From NCBI RefSeq assembly GCF_037975245.1, contig NC_092581.1, forward strand, positions 6,415,501 through 6,479,500: 64,000 bases of DNA, in the 5' to 3' direction. Position 1 is the first letter of the stretch; the number at the start of each line of letters is the position of its first letter. Origin of the DNA: Apostichopus japonicus. Its lineage: Eukaryota > Echinodermata > Holothuroidea > Aspidochirotida > Stichopodidae. Under the pieces are notes generated by a model that did not search any database, had not been told where the DNA came from, and saw nothing but the letters and a program-made list of their open reading frames with translations. The translations under genes were made by a program, and so were the position numbers. Below, piece after piece: positions 11,901-26,900 of the stretch.

Positions 11901-14900
11901 ATTTAATTATATAAAAAGGCATTTATGTTAATAAAGAGTCCATTATATGCAAAAAGTCATGTGAAATTAATTTATAATTTATAGAGCCTCAAGACCCAAA
12001 CTCTTGATCACTGCTGCAGAACAGTGATGAGCAGGTACTGGATACTGCTTGAACCTTAGAGGGCAGCATCACCAAACACCCTTCAACAACAGAGAATAAA
12101 CTAAACTGGCAATCAGAAATTGTACTCACACTTCATGCTTCTCACTATGAAATAGTTTGTACTCAACATCTTCATTTGTCTTAGAGGTATCTTCTGTTTG
12201 TTGTATTGCACTACTTGAAACACCCTTCTCCTGCTCTGATGGCATTTGCTCACTTTCCAAAGGAGTTGTATGGCACTGATTAGTATCTGAATTACCCTGT
12301 AGTTCATTTAAAAGAAAGATGCTGTGTAGTTAGTTTCTTACAAATCTTGAAAACATAGCCAAGTCAAAGATTACAAGATTCATAATTAAATTTCATACAA
12401 TGGCAGATATGTTTGGTAGGGCACCTCTTAATTCCCCCGAAACCAAAATTAAATAGAAGTGAAAGTGACTGGTAAAGTAACTTACTATGAGCTTGTTTGT
12501 TTTATGCCAAACAGATTACATATATAGTTGTATAAGAAATACTGACTGATCAAGTAAATTACTACAAGCTTGTTTGTTTGATGACTAAAAGATTACATAC
12601 ATATAGTTACTGATAGTGTCACTTACTACCGTACAAGCTTGTTTGTTTTAGGACTAACAGATAACATACATATAGTGACTGATAAAATAAAATACTACAA
12701 GCTTGTTTGTTTGATGACTAACAGACTACATACATAGTTGGGTATAAGACAACATACTACGAGCTTGTTTATGACTAACAGGATACATGATACTACAAGC
12801 TTGTTTGTTTGATGACTAACAGATTACATACATAGTTGGGTAAAAGACAACTTACAACAAGCTTGTTTATGACTAACAGGATACATAATACTACAAGCTT
12901 GTTTGTTTGATGACTAACAGACTACATACATAGTTGGGTAAAAGACAACTTACAACAAGCTTGTTTATGACTAACAGGATACATAATACTACAAGCTTGT
13001 TTGTTTGATGACTAACAGATTACATACATATAGTGACTGATAAAGTAACTTACTACTGTACAAGCTTGTTTGTTTGATGATTAACAGATAACATACATAT
13101 AGTGACTGATAAAATAAAATACTACAAGCTTGTTTGTTTGATGACTAACAGACTACATACATAGTTGGGTATAAGACAACATACTACGAGCTTGTTTATG
13201 ACTAACAGGATACATAATACTACAAGCTTGTTTGTTTGATGACTAACAGATTACATACATATAGTGACTGATAAAGTAACTTACTACTGTACAAGCTTGT
13301 TTGTTTGATGATTAACATATTACATACATATAGTGACTGATAAAGTGACTTACTACAAGCTTGTTTTATTACTAACAGATTACATACATACTTGTGAATA
13401 TGTACTAACATTCTACTAACCTACTGAGCAGACTTCAAAAATTAAATGAGAAGCTCCTAAATTGCTTGATACTCTTTCAAGATTTAAAGCAGACATCCTG
13501 CAATTTGGTGTTGTCTATTTGAACTTTCTACTTATACAGATCTTCACCTGTTTATCTTTTGCTCCATTTGTTCTTGTTTCACTTTCTTCTGAAATTTCTC
13601 CATTTTTGTGCTTATGCGAGTCTTCAGATTTTGCAATCTCTGAGTTGGTGTCTGGTGGTTCTTCAGACTTCTCCTTCTGCTCTGAGGCAGGGGCAGAAGA
13701 GGAAGAATTCCCTGAGACTCGCGATGGAAAACAGATGATCACCACATACCAATGGGAACTAAAAAAGAAATCAAAATTTTGTGATTTTACCAACTGGTTA
13801 GTTGCAGCATTTCACTGCAACATTTCTTTCCAACTTGAATAACTTGCTCAAAAGTATTTTTCTCACTCTACATGGTAAAATTAGCTTATAAAAGTTATCC
13901 TATACAGTCTGCCTTGATTCTTATATGCAAAGTAGACCAGGCAAGGTAAATCAGTTAGTTGGGGAAATCATCATGTTTTACATCAAAATTAACATGCTTT
14001 TACAAGCCATTACACATCATAAGTGCAACAAACTAATAATTATGTTTAAATTTATTTGATAGTGATAGAAATCAACCAACAAATGCAATCAATGGCTTTA
14101 GCTTCTGTTTGTGATCTTGTTAAAGGTCTACAGACACCTATAAACAACATAGTCCTATTCACTCTAATGGGCATAAGAAATCATGAAAATAGCCGCAACT
14201 TACATCAAAATCTATTAAAGATTGACAATTTACGAGTCTTTTCTTAATTCTAGTTTTATTTATAAATAAACATTAGCTAATTATGCATACTGATGATGTA
14301 CAGGGAGTGACTGCCTAATTTTACTGTTATGTTTTCCATTTGTTTTCACAACCTTCCTTTTAAGGACACTGAACACAGGTCTTTGGCCTCAGGCGATTCT
14401 TTGAAATAAGTTATTGTCTTCTTTGACAGAGGAATACCACATAATTCAAATGATATATTCTGGCTTGTAATTAGGGGTTAACTAATTAAGGCCTAAAATT
14501 AAAAATTTTGATGAGCAAAACACTCCATGTCATTGTTTGCACATATTTAATGAGTTTCCCAGATTTATCAAAACTTCAAATGTGTATTTCTTGGAAAACA
14601 AAGAGAGCTCTTCAAAGATTTCAACCGATTTGAATGAGATTATCACACAACAAATGTACTGATTATAGGGCAAATTGGCTGGATGTTTGTAGTACTATAA
14701 AGACCAAGGGACTTGTGGCAAGATGTTGAATACCAACAAACCTTTCATTGATAGGGATAATAATGAAATCTTTCTTGAAGAGATCAACTCTTCTTGTCCA
14801 CTTGCGGACTTTAAGGTGGCGCTTCTCAGCAGGTGTCAACTTGAGATCATTTCCAGATTGACTGCCATACTCTCTCTGTGTTAATCGCTTGTAAAAGAAA

Positions 14901-17900
14901 GAACTAAATACATGTGTCCGCTCTCTGTCACGAGGTGTCAGCTTCTCCTCCAGTAAATACCTGAAAATCAAAACATCAGAGAAGTGCACAATGATGCTAC
15001 TAGCAAAACAACATGATTGCTATGTCCTACAAGAACTGAGAAACACATTAACAGTCTCTGAGTACCAACTGATGAAGTTTGTATACTATCACAATTCAGG
15101 TGAGTGTAAGGGGGAAGATGGGAAGGGGGGAGGGTACCTTCACTCAGGAGTCTTGCACTGATATTGTAACTATCTGCTTTTGGCGATAACCAATAATTCA
15201 ACAGAAAGCAATCATGATAATAACTGTTACCTAACATTAGGACATTTTATCTGTGTACAATCCCTCTGCATGTAAACTTGTCAATGTTGATGTAAATGAC
15301 ATTAGCAATCATTCATTCTGTGTTGTTTTGTACTAGTGTTGCATTCTTAATATGATTGAATTTCAATAAAACTATGAAAGATTTATGTTTTCTCTTTGTT
15401 CTTTCATTAGTTTCTTACTCCTTTTCCTTTGTAGTAAGACTGCACTACATAACATTATGCTTACACAAGTAAGTCCTGCATATTGCACATGTTATACTAA
15501 CCATTATTCTGAATTATGTATTGTTCCTTTCCTACAATGATGCTTGAGAATGCATATTTAAATTAAATTAATCTTCAAACATATCATATATCTGTCGTAC
15601 TTCTAATACAACAATAGCTTCTTGATAATTGACAGTTCACTGACATACAGTGTGTTTACAATACAACAGCACAGAGAGCATCTTAACCTCTAGAGGTACC
15701 GTACACATAAAATTATAGGCCTCCAATACATCAATGTAAAGAATATTCAATTCCATATCATAATGGTATATGTCTTCAACATGTTTGTTTTGTACACATT
15801 GGTAGGGAACATTTGACCTGATTGGTCAAAATTACAGGTTGGAGCATTCCATTGGAGTCAAGAATACACATTCATAGTTTACGTATATATCGTAGCTTTC
15901 CTCAAGAAACAGGGAAAACGGGTGGCGGACTGTGACTGCTTCCAAGCAGGAAACTTTGTAGCTTGATTGAAATTACCAAAAAAAGTAGCCAATACAATAA
16001 TGCAACATTAGCATTGTGCTGTACCAAGATTGTTCATAGTAGCATGTGCCTAATAGCAGTGTGAATTGCAAAAATGAAGAACAGTGTGTTGAAGTAAGAG
16101 GTGTTTAAGTGTCTTGTGTTAGGCAGTTCAAAATGTTTGTACCAAAGGTATTACTACGTTATAAGAGCAGAAAATTGTGGTTTGGATTGCCTTGAAAGAC
16201 CACAGAAAGGGAATTGGTGTCTACGCCAAAATATGTTGAAAGCATGTTTCTTGTGAAGAATCAATACCAGTTACAAGATATTGGTAAATGATTCAGAGTT
16301 ACACTAATAGAGATATGCATGCCTATAATCAGTGCCTCACTTCTACTAAGGATATCACTGATAAGGCTCTGTTCACCATCCACATTGAGCATATATGTTA
16401 CAAAACTTACTTCAAATAAAATTCAATGATGACATCATTTAAGAACTCCCCTTGCTGCAAGCATTCCATATCTTCACCAGACACAGTTATACCTCCCACA
16501 GCAGGTGGAGGAGGATATGTTATCAACCTGTGGAGAAGTTCAAAGGAACGACCATTGTAAAGCAATAACCAAAATGAGGTGGAGAGCAATGTCAACCTTA
16601 AAGTTAGAGAACTGGAGAAGTCAAAGAAGTACAATGATTGCAAACCAAGCTAATAAGAGAACAATTACACCAACAAAGGCAGTGGTGATATATAACCAAC
16701 CTGTGGGAAACATGAACTTAACTCCACAGCACTCTCTGCAAAGACGTATGCTTGGGTGGATCACAACTATAGATGGTATAGAGTGGATAAGTATCACAAC
16801 GAAGCATATCCAGTGTAACCAGAATGAGAGAAGGAGAAATATCTGTCACATTGGGGAAAGACTGCTAGACATAAGAACACATGTAGCAGTATCATTACTG
16901 ATGAATGTAATAGGTCTCTTTAGATTAATCTCACAAGAGTATAAATACTACAGGTGAACACTACTCACAGGTGAACACTACTCACAGGTGCACACTACTT
17001 CCAGGTGCACACTACTTCCAAGTGCACACTACTCACAGGTGCACACTACTCACAGGTGAACACTACTCACAGGTGCACACTACTTCCATGTGCACACTTC
17101 TCACAGGTGCACACTATTCACAGGTGCACACTTCTCACAGGTGCACACTATTCACAGGTGCACACTACTCACAGGTGCACACTACTTCCAGGTGCACACT
17201 ACTTCCAGGTGCACACTACTCACAGGTGCACACTACTCACAGGTGAACACTACTCACAGGTGCACACTACTTCCAGGTGCACACTTCTCACAGGTGCACA
17301 CTATTCACAGGTGCACACTTCTCACAGGTGCACACTATTCACAGGTGCACAATACTCACAGGTGCACACTTCTCACAGGTGCACACTATTCACAGGTGCA
17401 CATTATTCACAGGTGCACACTACTCACAGGTGCACACTATTCACAGGTGCACACTACTCACAGGTGCACACTACTCACAGGTGCACAATACTCACAGGTG
17501 CACACTACTCACAGGTGCACACTATTCACAGGTGCACATTATTCACAGGTGCACACTACTCACAGGTGCACACTACTCACAGGTGCACACTACTCACAGG
17601 TTCACACTACTCACAGGTGCACACTACTCACAGGTGCACACTATTCACAGGTGCACACTACTCACAGGTGCACACTACTCACAGGTGCACACTACTCACA
17701 GGTGCACACCACTCACAGGTGCACACTACTCACAGGTGCACACTACTCACAGGTACACACTATTCACTGGAACACTACTCACAGGTGAACACTACTCACA
17801 GGTGCACACTACTCCCAGGTACACACTATTCACTGGTGCACACTACTCACAGGTGCACACTACTCACAGGTGCACACTACTCACAGGTTCACACTACTCA

Positions 17901-20900
17901 CAGGTGCACACTACTCACAGGTGCACACTACTCACAGGTGCCTACTACTCACTTGACAGCTGGGTCCGTCTTCAATTTCTTAGCTGGCTGTGTAGTAGCT
18001 GGCATAATTATAAAAGTCTTGTTCTTCCCATCTGTCACAATGCCCACAGTTGCTGTAGTACTAGATAATTTAACCGATGGAGATGGCTTCAACAATGGAT
18101 CTATACTAATTGCCTTTGCAACAGTTGCAGTGGTTGTAGTTACAGTAGATGGAACAAAGTTAGGTGACTGACAAACAGCAAGAACTGATGAAGACGAGGA
18201 GTTCACAGTGGTTTCCATTTGCTTCACTTCTTGTACTTTTATGCTACTGTTAACGGAGCAATTACGCAGCACGTCAGGAGAAGTGTATTTTCGAAGATAT
18301 TCACTAGCTTCCTGTTGTTTAATTTCTTTAACTTCTGAAGGAAAAAATGATAAAAAAATGTAGTTTTTCATATTTGTTTATGATTTCCCAGTAAACTTGA
18401 AGTTGTTGATTTCCTTATACATATACACAAAAATCTGGATTTCCCTCGAACATCCTATTCTACCATCTATTTTGGGTGGTAGTGAATTAAAATGAAACTT
18501 GGGTGCATCACAGGTGATCAAGCTACTGAGGGTTGCAACATCCCCCCCCCTCCCACTGAAGCAAAGGAGAGATTAAAGTAAGTGAGTTTAGTTGGTGGAT
18601 TATAGGACATCTATGCCTGAGGTCACTGGTCTGCATCCTCTTTTAGTCTACCAATTCTTTGCTCTGATTTTTTGTAGCTTCCCAGTCAGTTTTCTGTTGT
18701 AGATTTTGTAAGAAATGAACTAAAACAGAAAATGGATGAGCTTTGTAAAATTTCTTTTAACACAGTGGCATGTTGTGCTAGCAATGATGCCCCTTTAATA
18801 ATATATAAAGGTTTGCAATGAAGTGAAGAGCATTACTGAACTTTGGGAATGATGAACTAGTGGCTCCTGTCTGATATGTCATTGCAATGTTTGTAGAAGC
18901 CATCACATGTTGGTGATCAGTTGGCTTGAATCTTCTTAACAGGTGACCTCTACTAATAACACTCATTACATCTATATGTCATTGCAATGTTTGTAGAAGC
19001 CATCACATGTTGGTGATCAGTTGGCTTGAATCTTCTTAACAGGTGACCTCTACTAATAACACTCATTACATCTATATGTCATTGCAATGTTTGTAGAAGC
19101 TATCAAATATTTGGTGATCAGTTGGCTAGCTTCGTCTGAGGTTGAATCACCTTATCAGATGACCTCTACTAACAACACTCATTACATCTAGAGATAAATT
19201 TCAAATAGATATTTCTGTCACTCCTGACTTACCATCAGGTTTGGACATTCTCAGTGACATAGAATGTATTAATCTCTTCATCAAACTTGCTTCCACACTC
19301 GTAATGCTACTATCATGAGGTCTGAAAAACAGCCATTTCTCATGCAGTTCTGTAAAGACATAAAATATAGATAGTTACAAAATTGTCAGGAAATCAACAG
19401 ACAAGCAAATCTTTAAACAACACTGTGCAAGGCATTCTTAAAGGATAAAAGATACAAATATGATACTCTCAGAAGCATTTATAGGTTCTATGATAATATT
19501 TTTCTGTTAATGATAAAAAAGTGTTTGTTTCTCTATTTATGAAATGAATGAGGTATCCCTGTTATTTTCCTTGGCAACTCCTTGATGAAGTGGGAAAGTC
19601 TGAAACATAAGAATTGTGTTATTGCAACGTGATGCAGTGAGTCTGCTAAGAGGAATATTTAACTTTACTATACAATGTGATGCATTTTGTCCGCTACAGG
19701 TAAGCGGAATATAACCTTTACTGACGTGATACATTTAGTCTGCTAAAAAAGAATATTATCTTTACCATACAACATGATGCTGTTAGTCCGCCAAGGCCCA
19801 AGAGGAAGATTACCTTACTATATGACATGATGTAGTTAGAGGAACATTACCTTAACTATATGACGTGATGCAGTTAGTCTGCTAAGAGGAACATTACCTT
19901 AACTATATGACTTGATGCAGTTAGAGGAATATTACCTTACTACATGATGTGATGCATTTAGTCTGCTAAGAGGAACATTGCCTTAACTATATGACTTGAT
20001 GCAGTTAGAGGAATATTACCTTTACTATATGACGAGATGCATTTAGTCTGCTAAGAGGAACATTACTTTTACTATACGACGTGATGCATTTAGTCTACTA
20101 CTGTAAGAGGAATATTACCTTTACTATATGACTTGATGCATTTAGTCTGCTAAGAGGAATATTACCTTAACTATATGACTTGATGCAGTTAGAGGAATAT
20201 TACCTTACTACATGATGTGATGCATTTAGTCTGCTAAGAGGAACATTGCCTTAACTATATGACTTGATGCAGTTAGAGGAATATTACCTTTACTATATGA
20301 CGAGATGCATTTAGTCTGCTAAGAGGAACATTACTTTTACTATACGACGTGATGCATTTAGTCTACTACTGTAAGAGGAATATTACCTTTACTACATGAC
20401 GTGATGCATTTAGTCTACTACTGTAAGAGGAATATTACCTTTCCTATATGACTTGATGCAGTTAGTCTGCTAAGAGGAATATTACCTTTACTACATGACG
20501 TGATGCATTTAGTCTACTACTGTAAGAGGAATATTACCTTTACTATATGACTTGATGCATTTAGTCTGCTACTGTAAGAGGAATATTACCTTTACTATAT
20601 GACGTGATGCAGTTAGTCTGCTAAGAGGAACATTACCTTAACTATATGACTTGATGCAGTTAGAGGAATATTACCTTTACTATATGACGTGATGCATTTA
20701 GTCTGCTAAGAGGAACATTACCTTAACTATATGACTTGATGCAGTTAGAGGAATATTACCTTTACTATATGACGTGATGCATTTAGTCTGCTAAGAGGAA
20801 CATTACCTTAACTATATGACTTGATGCAGTTAGAGGAATATTACCTTTACTATATGACGTGATGCATTTAGTCTGCTAAGAGGAACATTACCTTAACTAT

Positions 20901-23900
20901 ATGACTTGATGCAGTTAGAGGAATATTACCTTTACTATATGACGAGATGCATTTAGTCTGCTAAGAGGAACATTACTTTTACTATACGACGTGATGCATT
21001 TAGTCTGCTAAGAGGAATATTACCTTTACTACATGACGTGATGCATTTAGTCTACTACTGTAAGAGGAATATTACCTTTACTATACGACTTGATGCATTT
21101 AGTCTGCTAAGAGGAATATTACCTTTACTACATGACGTGATGCATTTAGTCTACTACTGTAAGAGGAATATTACCTTTACTATATGACTTGATGCAGTTA
21201 GTCTGCTAAGAGGAATATTACCTTTACTACATGACGTGATGCATTTAGTCTACTACTGTAAGAGGAATATTACCTTTACTATATGACTTGATGCAGTTAG
21301 TCTGCTACGAGGAATATTACCTTTACTACATGACGTGATGCATTTAGTCTACTACTGTAAGAGGAATATTACCTTTACTATATGACTTGATGCATTTAGT
21401 CTGCTACTGTAAGAGGAATATTACCTTTACTATATGACGTGATGCAGTTAGTCTGCTAAGAGGAACATTACCTTAACTATATGACTTGATGCAGTTAGAG
21501 GAATATTACCTTTACTATATGACGTGATGCATTTAGTCTGCTAAGAGGAACATTACCTTAACTATATGACTTGATGCAGTTAGAGGAATATTACCTTTAC
21601 TATATGACGTGATGCATTTAGTCTGCTAAGAGGAACATTACCTTAACTATATGACTTGATGCAGTTAGAGGAATATTACCTTTACTATATGACGTGATGC
21701 ATTTAGTCTGCTAAGAGGAACATTACCTTAACTATATGACTTGATGCAGTTAGAGGAATATTACCTTTACTATATGACGTGATGCAGTTAGTCTGCTAAG
21801 AGGAACATTGCCTTAACTATATGACTTGATGCAGTTAGAGGAATATTACCTTTACTATATGACGTTATGCATTTAGTCTGCTAAGAGTAACATTACTTTT
21901 ACTATACGACGTGATGCATTTAGTCTGCTAAGAGGAATATTACCTTTACTACATGACGTGATGCATTTAGTCTGCTACTGTAAGAGGAATATTACCTTTA
22001 CTATATGACTTGATGCAGTTAGTCTGCTAAGAGGAATATTACCTTTACTATATGACGTGATGCATTTAGTCTGCTAAGAGGAACATTACCTTTACTATAT
22101 GACGTGATGCATTTAGTCTGCTAAGAGGAACATTACCTTTACCATATGATGTGATGCATTTAGTCTGCTTAGAGGAACATTACCTTTACTATATGACGTT
22201 ATGCATTTAGTCTGCTAAGAGTAACATTACTTTTACTATACGACTTGATGCATTTAGTCTGCTAAGAGGAATATTACCTTTACTACATGACGTGATGCAT
22301 TTAGTCTGCTACTGTAAGAGGAATATTACCTTTACTATATGACTTGATGCAGTTAGTCTGCTAAGAGGAATATTACCTTTACTATATGACGTGATGCATT
22401 TAGTCTGCTAAGAGGAACATTACCTTTACTATATGACGTGATGCATTTAGTCTGCTAAGAGGAACATTACCTTTACCATATGATGTGATGCATTTAGTCT
22501 GCTAAGAGGAACATTACCTTTACTATATGACGTTATGCATTTAGTCTGCTAAGAGTAACATTACTTTTACTATACGACTTGATGCATTTAGTCTGCTAAG
22601 AGGAATATTACCTTTACTACATGACGTGATGCATTTAGTCTGCTACTGTAAGAGGAATATTACCTTTACTATATGACTTGATGCAGTTAGTCTGCTAAGA
22701 GGAATATTACCTTTACTATATGACGTGATGCATTTAGTCTGCTAAGAGGAACATTACCTTTACTATATGACGTGATGCATTTAGTCTGCTAAGAGGAACA
22801 TTACCTTTACCATATGATGTGATGCATTTAGTCTGCTAAGAGGAATATTACCTTTACTATGCCATGTGATGCATTTAGTCTGCTAAGAGGAACATTACCT
22901 TTACTATATGACGTGATGCATTTAGTCTGCTAAGAGGAACATTACCTTTACTATATGCAGGGATGTAAGTGCAGCCAAAAAAAAAAACCGGAAAGTATTC
23001 GGAGACCCCGGGTGAATGCCGTCCTAACACATCCTACTCCTAGCTTTGACTACTTACACACTATCGTTATGTTAGGCTAGCTCAGAAGTATTAGCGCTAA
23101 CACATCTTACCCCTAGTTCTTACTACTTACACACTATCGTTATGTTAGGCTAGCTCAAAGTTACGAATACGTCGCAGCGAACTACGGAATAAAAAACAGT
23201 CTCACATTCGAATGCGATCACAAATATCGACTTTCATATGTGTATCCCGTAGATTTCCGCCGCTCACAAATATCACAAGCGTTAATTCCGAAAGTTATGT
23301 CGAGCACCAGCAGTTACGAAGATATCAATTAGCAGTCCAATCAACGTGAATTAGGCAAGGTTTTTCAACGACAGAAATGAGCTATGGCGATTTGAAGTTC
23401 GCACGTACGCAACGATATTCACATGGCACAATGTTGTACAGTGCAATGCGATGATGCGAAACAGGAATGGTATTTTGATTGATCGATGAGTGAAAGTTGA
23501 AGTTAGCTTGCTGCAACGGGCCAGGCATTTTTGCCGCGTTGTGTCTTTGATATTCGAACAATTTTTTGGAACTTTATTGGAATTAAAAAAAAACGGATTT
23601 CCGTAAAAATACGGAAGACTTACATCCCTGAAAAAAAAAACCGGATTTCCGTAAAAATACGGAAGACTTACATCCCTGTATATGAAGTGATGCATTAAGT
23701 CTGCTAAGAGGAACATTACCTTTACTATATGACGTGATGCATTAAGTCTGCTAAGAGGAACATTACCTTTACTATATGACGTGATGCATTTAGTCTGCTA
23801 AGAGGAATATTACCTTTACTATGCCATGTGATGCATTTAGTCTGCTAAGAGGAACATTACCTTTACTATATGACGTGATGCATTAAGTCTGCTAAGAGGA

Positions 23901-26900
23901 ACATTACCTTTACTATATGGATCAAAGTAATCTTCTCCCTTCTTCATCTTCATTCTTGATCTGACATTCAATGCAAATGCTGGCGTGGATTGGATAAAGA
24001 ATGTGCAGAAGCTCCTACTTAAACAATAGTCAAACTTTTCAATGTCACAGTTTCTCAGCTGCAATGCAACACAACTGTGTTCTGATGCTAAAACAAAGGA
24101 AGAAACAACAACCATTATGTGATAACTAAGTAGCTAGTTAAACTCAGACATTACAGTATGGATCTATCAATAATATTTCTTCTTCAAGTTAAAAAAACAG
24201 ATAGTATTAATAAGCCACCCTTTTGACTTTGGTACATTCAGTTACCCAGCAATGGAACCAGTTACCTCAGCAGAAGGAGCTCTTGCAGTTCCCTATAACT
24301 GTCCTCTTGCCAAAGGATGCTTGTCACCAAGCTTGGCAAAAAATTACATTAAATCCATACAAAGAATGAGAGTTTGAGAAAAAAGTTTATGCTCATTCAC
24401 CAACTGCCCACTTCAGATTTCATCCAGATCAAATTAAATTACTATATGAGAAGCTTTTTACACGATTTTCATATAAATCACTGCTATGACTCCAAATGAC
24501 CATTGATACACTTTTTGTGTAAACACTAATCAAGCCCAAAGCAACAACTTGGACGGATGGATGAGCAGCTAGTAAGATATCCAAGAAGTCTAGGTTTTCT
24601 TCACTTTGAAGTTTAAGTTTAGGAATGAAAATTTACATGCACTGAATATCAGGAAGCCAGTCAGGTCAATCAGAGTTGAAAAGGTTTTTGCAATTTCATC
24701 TTAGTTGACACCAATGAACATTGACCAAGGATCTTGTGCTCATGGAAGGATACCGACAAAGCAAGTATACAGTCTGCCAGGCCTCAACAAATACGGTCAC
24801 CAACTCGCGCGAGAAGAATATTAGCTTTGGCCAATAAAAAATACACTATGCTCGACATTTTTGGCGAGTGACTCGATCATGGCAAGGCTATCATTACAAA
24901 CATTTCACAGTATGATGAAAGCAGTACCTTGGGGAACTTGAAGCAAGTTTAAGATGTAAACTGATTTTATCAATGAACAATCTCAGTTCGAATAAACTGT
25001 GTAAAATGGTTCGCTATCTGCAAGTGCACATGAATACACATTACTAGAAAGGTTACTTAAATCAATGCTTGGAGCAGACAAAAAGTAAAGATACTTTAAA
25101 AGTAGTGCTTTGTAGAAATGTAATACAGTACTGTATCATCTTAAACAACAGACAAAAGCTCCGTACCTTGAAAATGGAATTTAACTCCATCCGGTGAAAT
25201 TGAAGCCCTTGGTGGATTGGTAATGAATCGCTTAGAGCCAAATACTAATAGCACCAGGTCAATGGTTAAAGTCTCTGAGGTTTCATCCCAGTCTGGACCT
25301 TGTAGTTGTCCCTTTGCTTTGGAAGGCTGCATGGATATATTTCTTGCAGTGGCCTGGTTGCTAACTATAACAGGAGGAGAGGCTAATATTCTGGATGCCT
25401 GATTAGCTAGTGCTTCGTCAGAAATTGTGACACCCACAGTTACTTTTGAAGATGTTTCTTGCCCAGTCTGTAACCAAAGATACAAACTAATCAAGTATTT
25501 CAATCAACCAAATTACTCTTTTAGCAAACATAGGGCCTAAATTATCAACAAATACCAACTTTTCCATGTATTGTACATACAAATGCTAAATATATCAAAA
25601 TACTTTCACCTAACCATGATATGTTCTCTTCAGTGCAGCCATAGGTTTGAACAACATTTGACAGGAGAAATATGTGAATTGCTTGATATATTCTGAAAAA
25701 ATAAACTTCTAACTTAACATGATTTGGATTTTCTTATCCTTTCTTCCTTTCATTTTTCGTTCTTGCGGTCAATCTTTTCAGTCACTACCACGTCATCAAT
25801 TTTAAGAAGCATTATTTTCACTTGGCAAGTGTTCACTAGTATATTGAGACAGCTTTAAAATTGTCTAAGGTCTTTGGAGCAAAAACTATCTACACTGAGC
25901 AGAACATATTTATATAATATGTAACGTACAGTACATTTTAATTATGTTAACTCAATTCACACTAAATCAGTATGGAAGAAACTTTCTCTAAAAGAATCAT
26001 GTAACCATTTGAGAACATATTTCCAAAACATAAGCAAAGAGGTATCATAAAACCACCCCTACTGCTGTATCAGCACAGAGACATAATAAAACCACCCCTA
26101 CTGCTGTATCAGCACAGAGACATAATAAAACCACCCTACTGCTGTATCAGCACAGAGACATAATTGAACCACCCCTACTGCTGTATCATCACAGAGACAT
26201 AATAAAACCACCCCTACTGCTGTATCAGCACAGAGACATAATAAAACCACCCCTACTGCTGTATCAGCACAGAGACATAATAAAACCACCCCTACTGCTG
26301 TATCAGCACAGAGACATAATAAAACCACCCCCTACTGCTGTATCAGCACAGAGACATATTAAACCACCCCTACTGCTGTATCAGCACAGAGACATAATAA
26401 AACCACCCTACTGCTGTATCAGCACAGAGACATAATAAAACCACCCTACTGCTGTATCAGCACAGAGACATAATTGAACCACCCCCTACTGCTGTATCAG
26501 CACAGAGACATAATAAAACCACCCCTACTGCTGTATCAGCACAGAGACATATTAAACCACCCTTACTGCTGCATCAGCACAGAGACATAATAAAACCACC
26601 CCTACTGCTGTATCAGCACAGAGACATAATAAAACCACCCCTACTGCTGTATCAGCACAGAGACATAATAAAACCACCCTACTGCTGTATCAGCACAGAG
26701 ACATAATAAAACCACCCTACTGATGTATCAGCACAGAGACATAATAAAGCAAACCCTTACTGCTGTATCAGCACAGAGACATAATAAAGCAAACCCTTAC
26801 TGCTGTATCAGCACAGAGACATATTTAAACCACCCCCTACTGCTGTATCAGCACAGAGACATATTAAACCACCCCCTACTGCTGTATCAGCACAGAGACA

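Noticed and set aside
16971-18171. Histidine/threonine-rich frames of up to 388 codons
   Set aside because: A 17-bp unit read across three units (51 bp, 17 codons) without stops; open in all three plus frames.
19325-19330. Nearer acceptor (TTTTTCAG) for exon 15
   Set aside because: It breaks phase with exon 14 and gives an early stop. The acceptor at 19350 keeps the frame and adds ELHEKWLFF.
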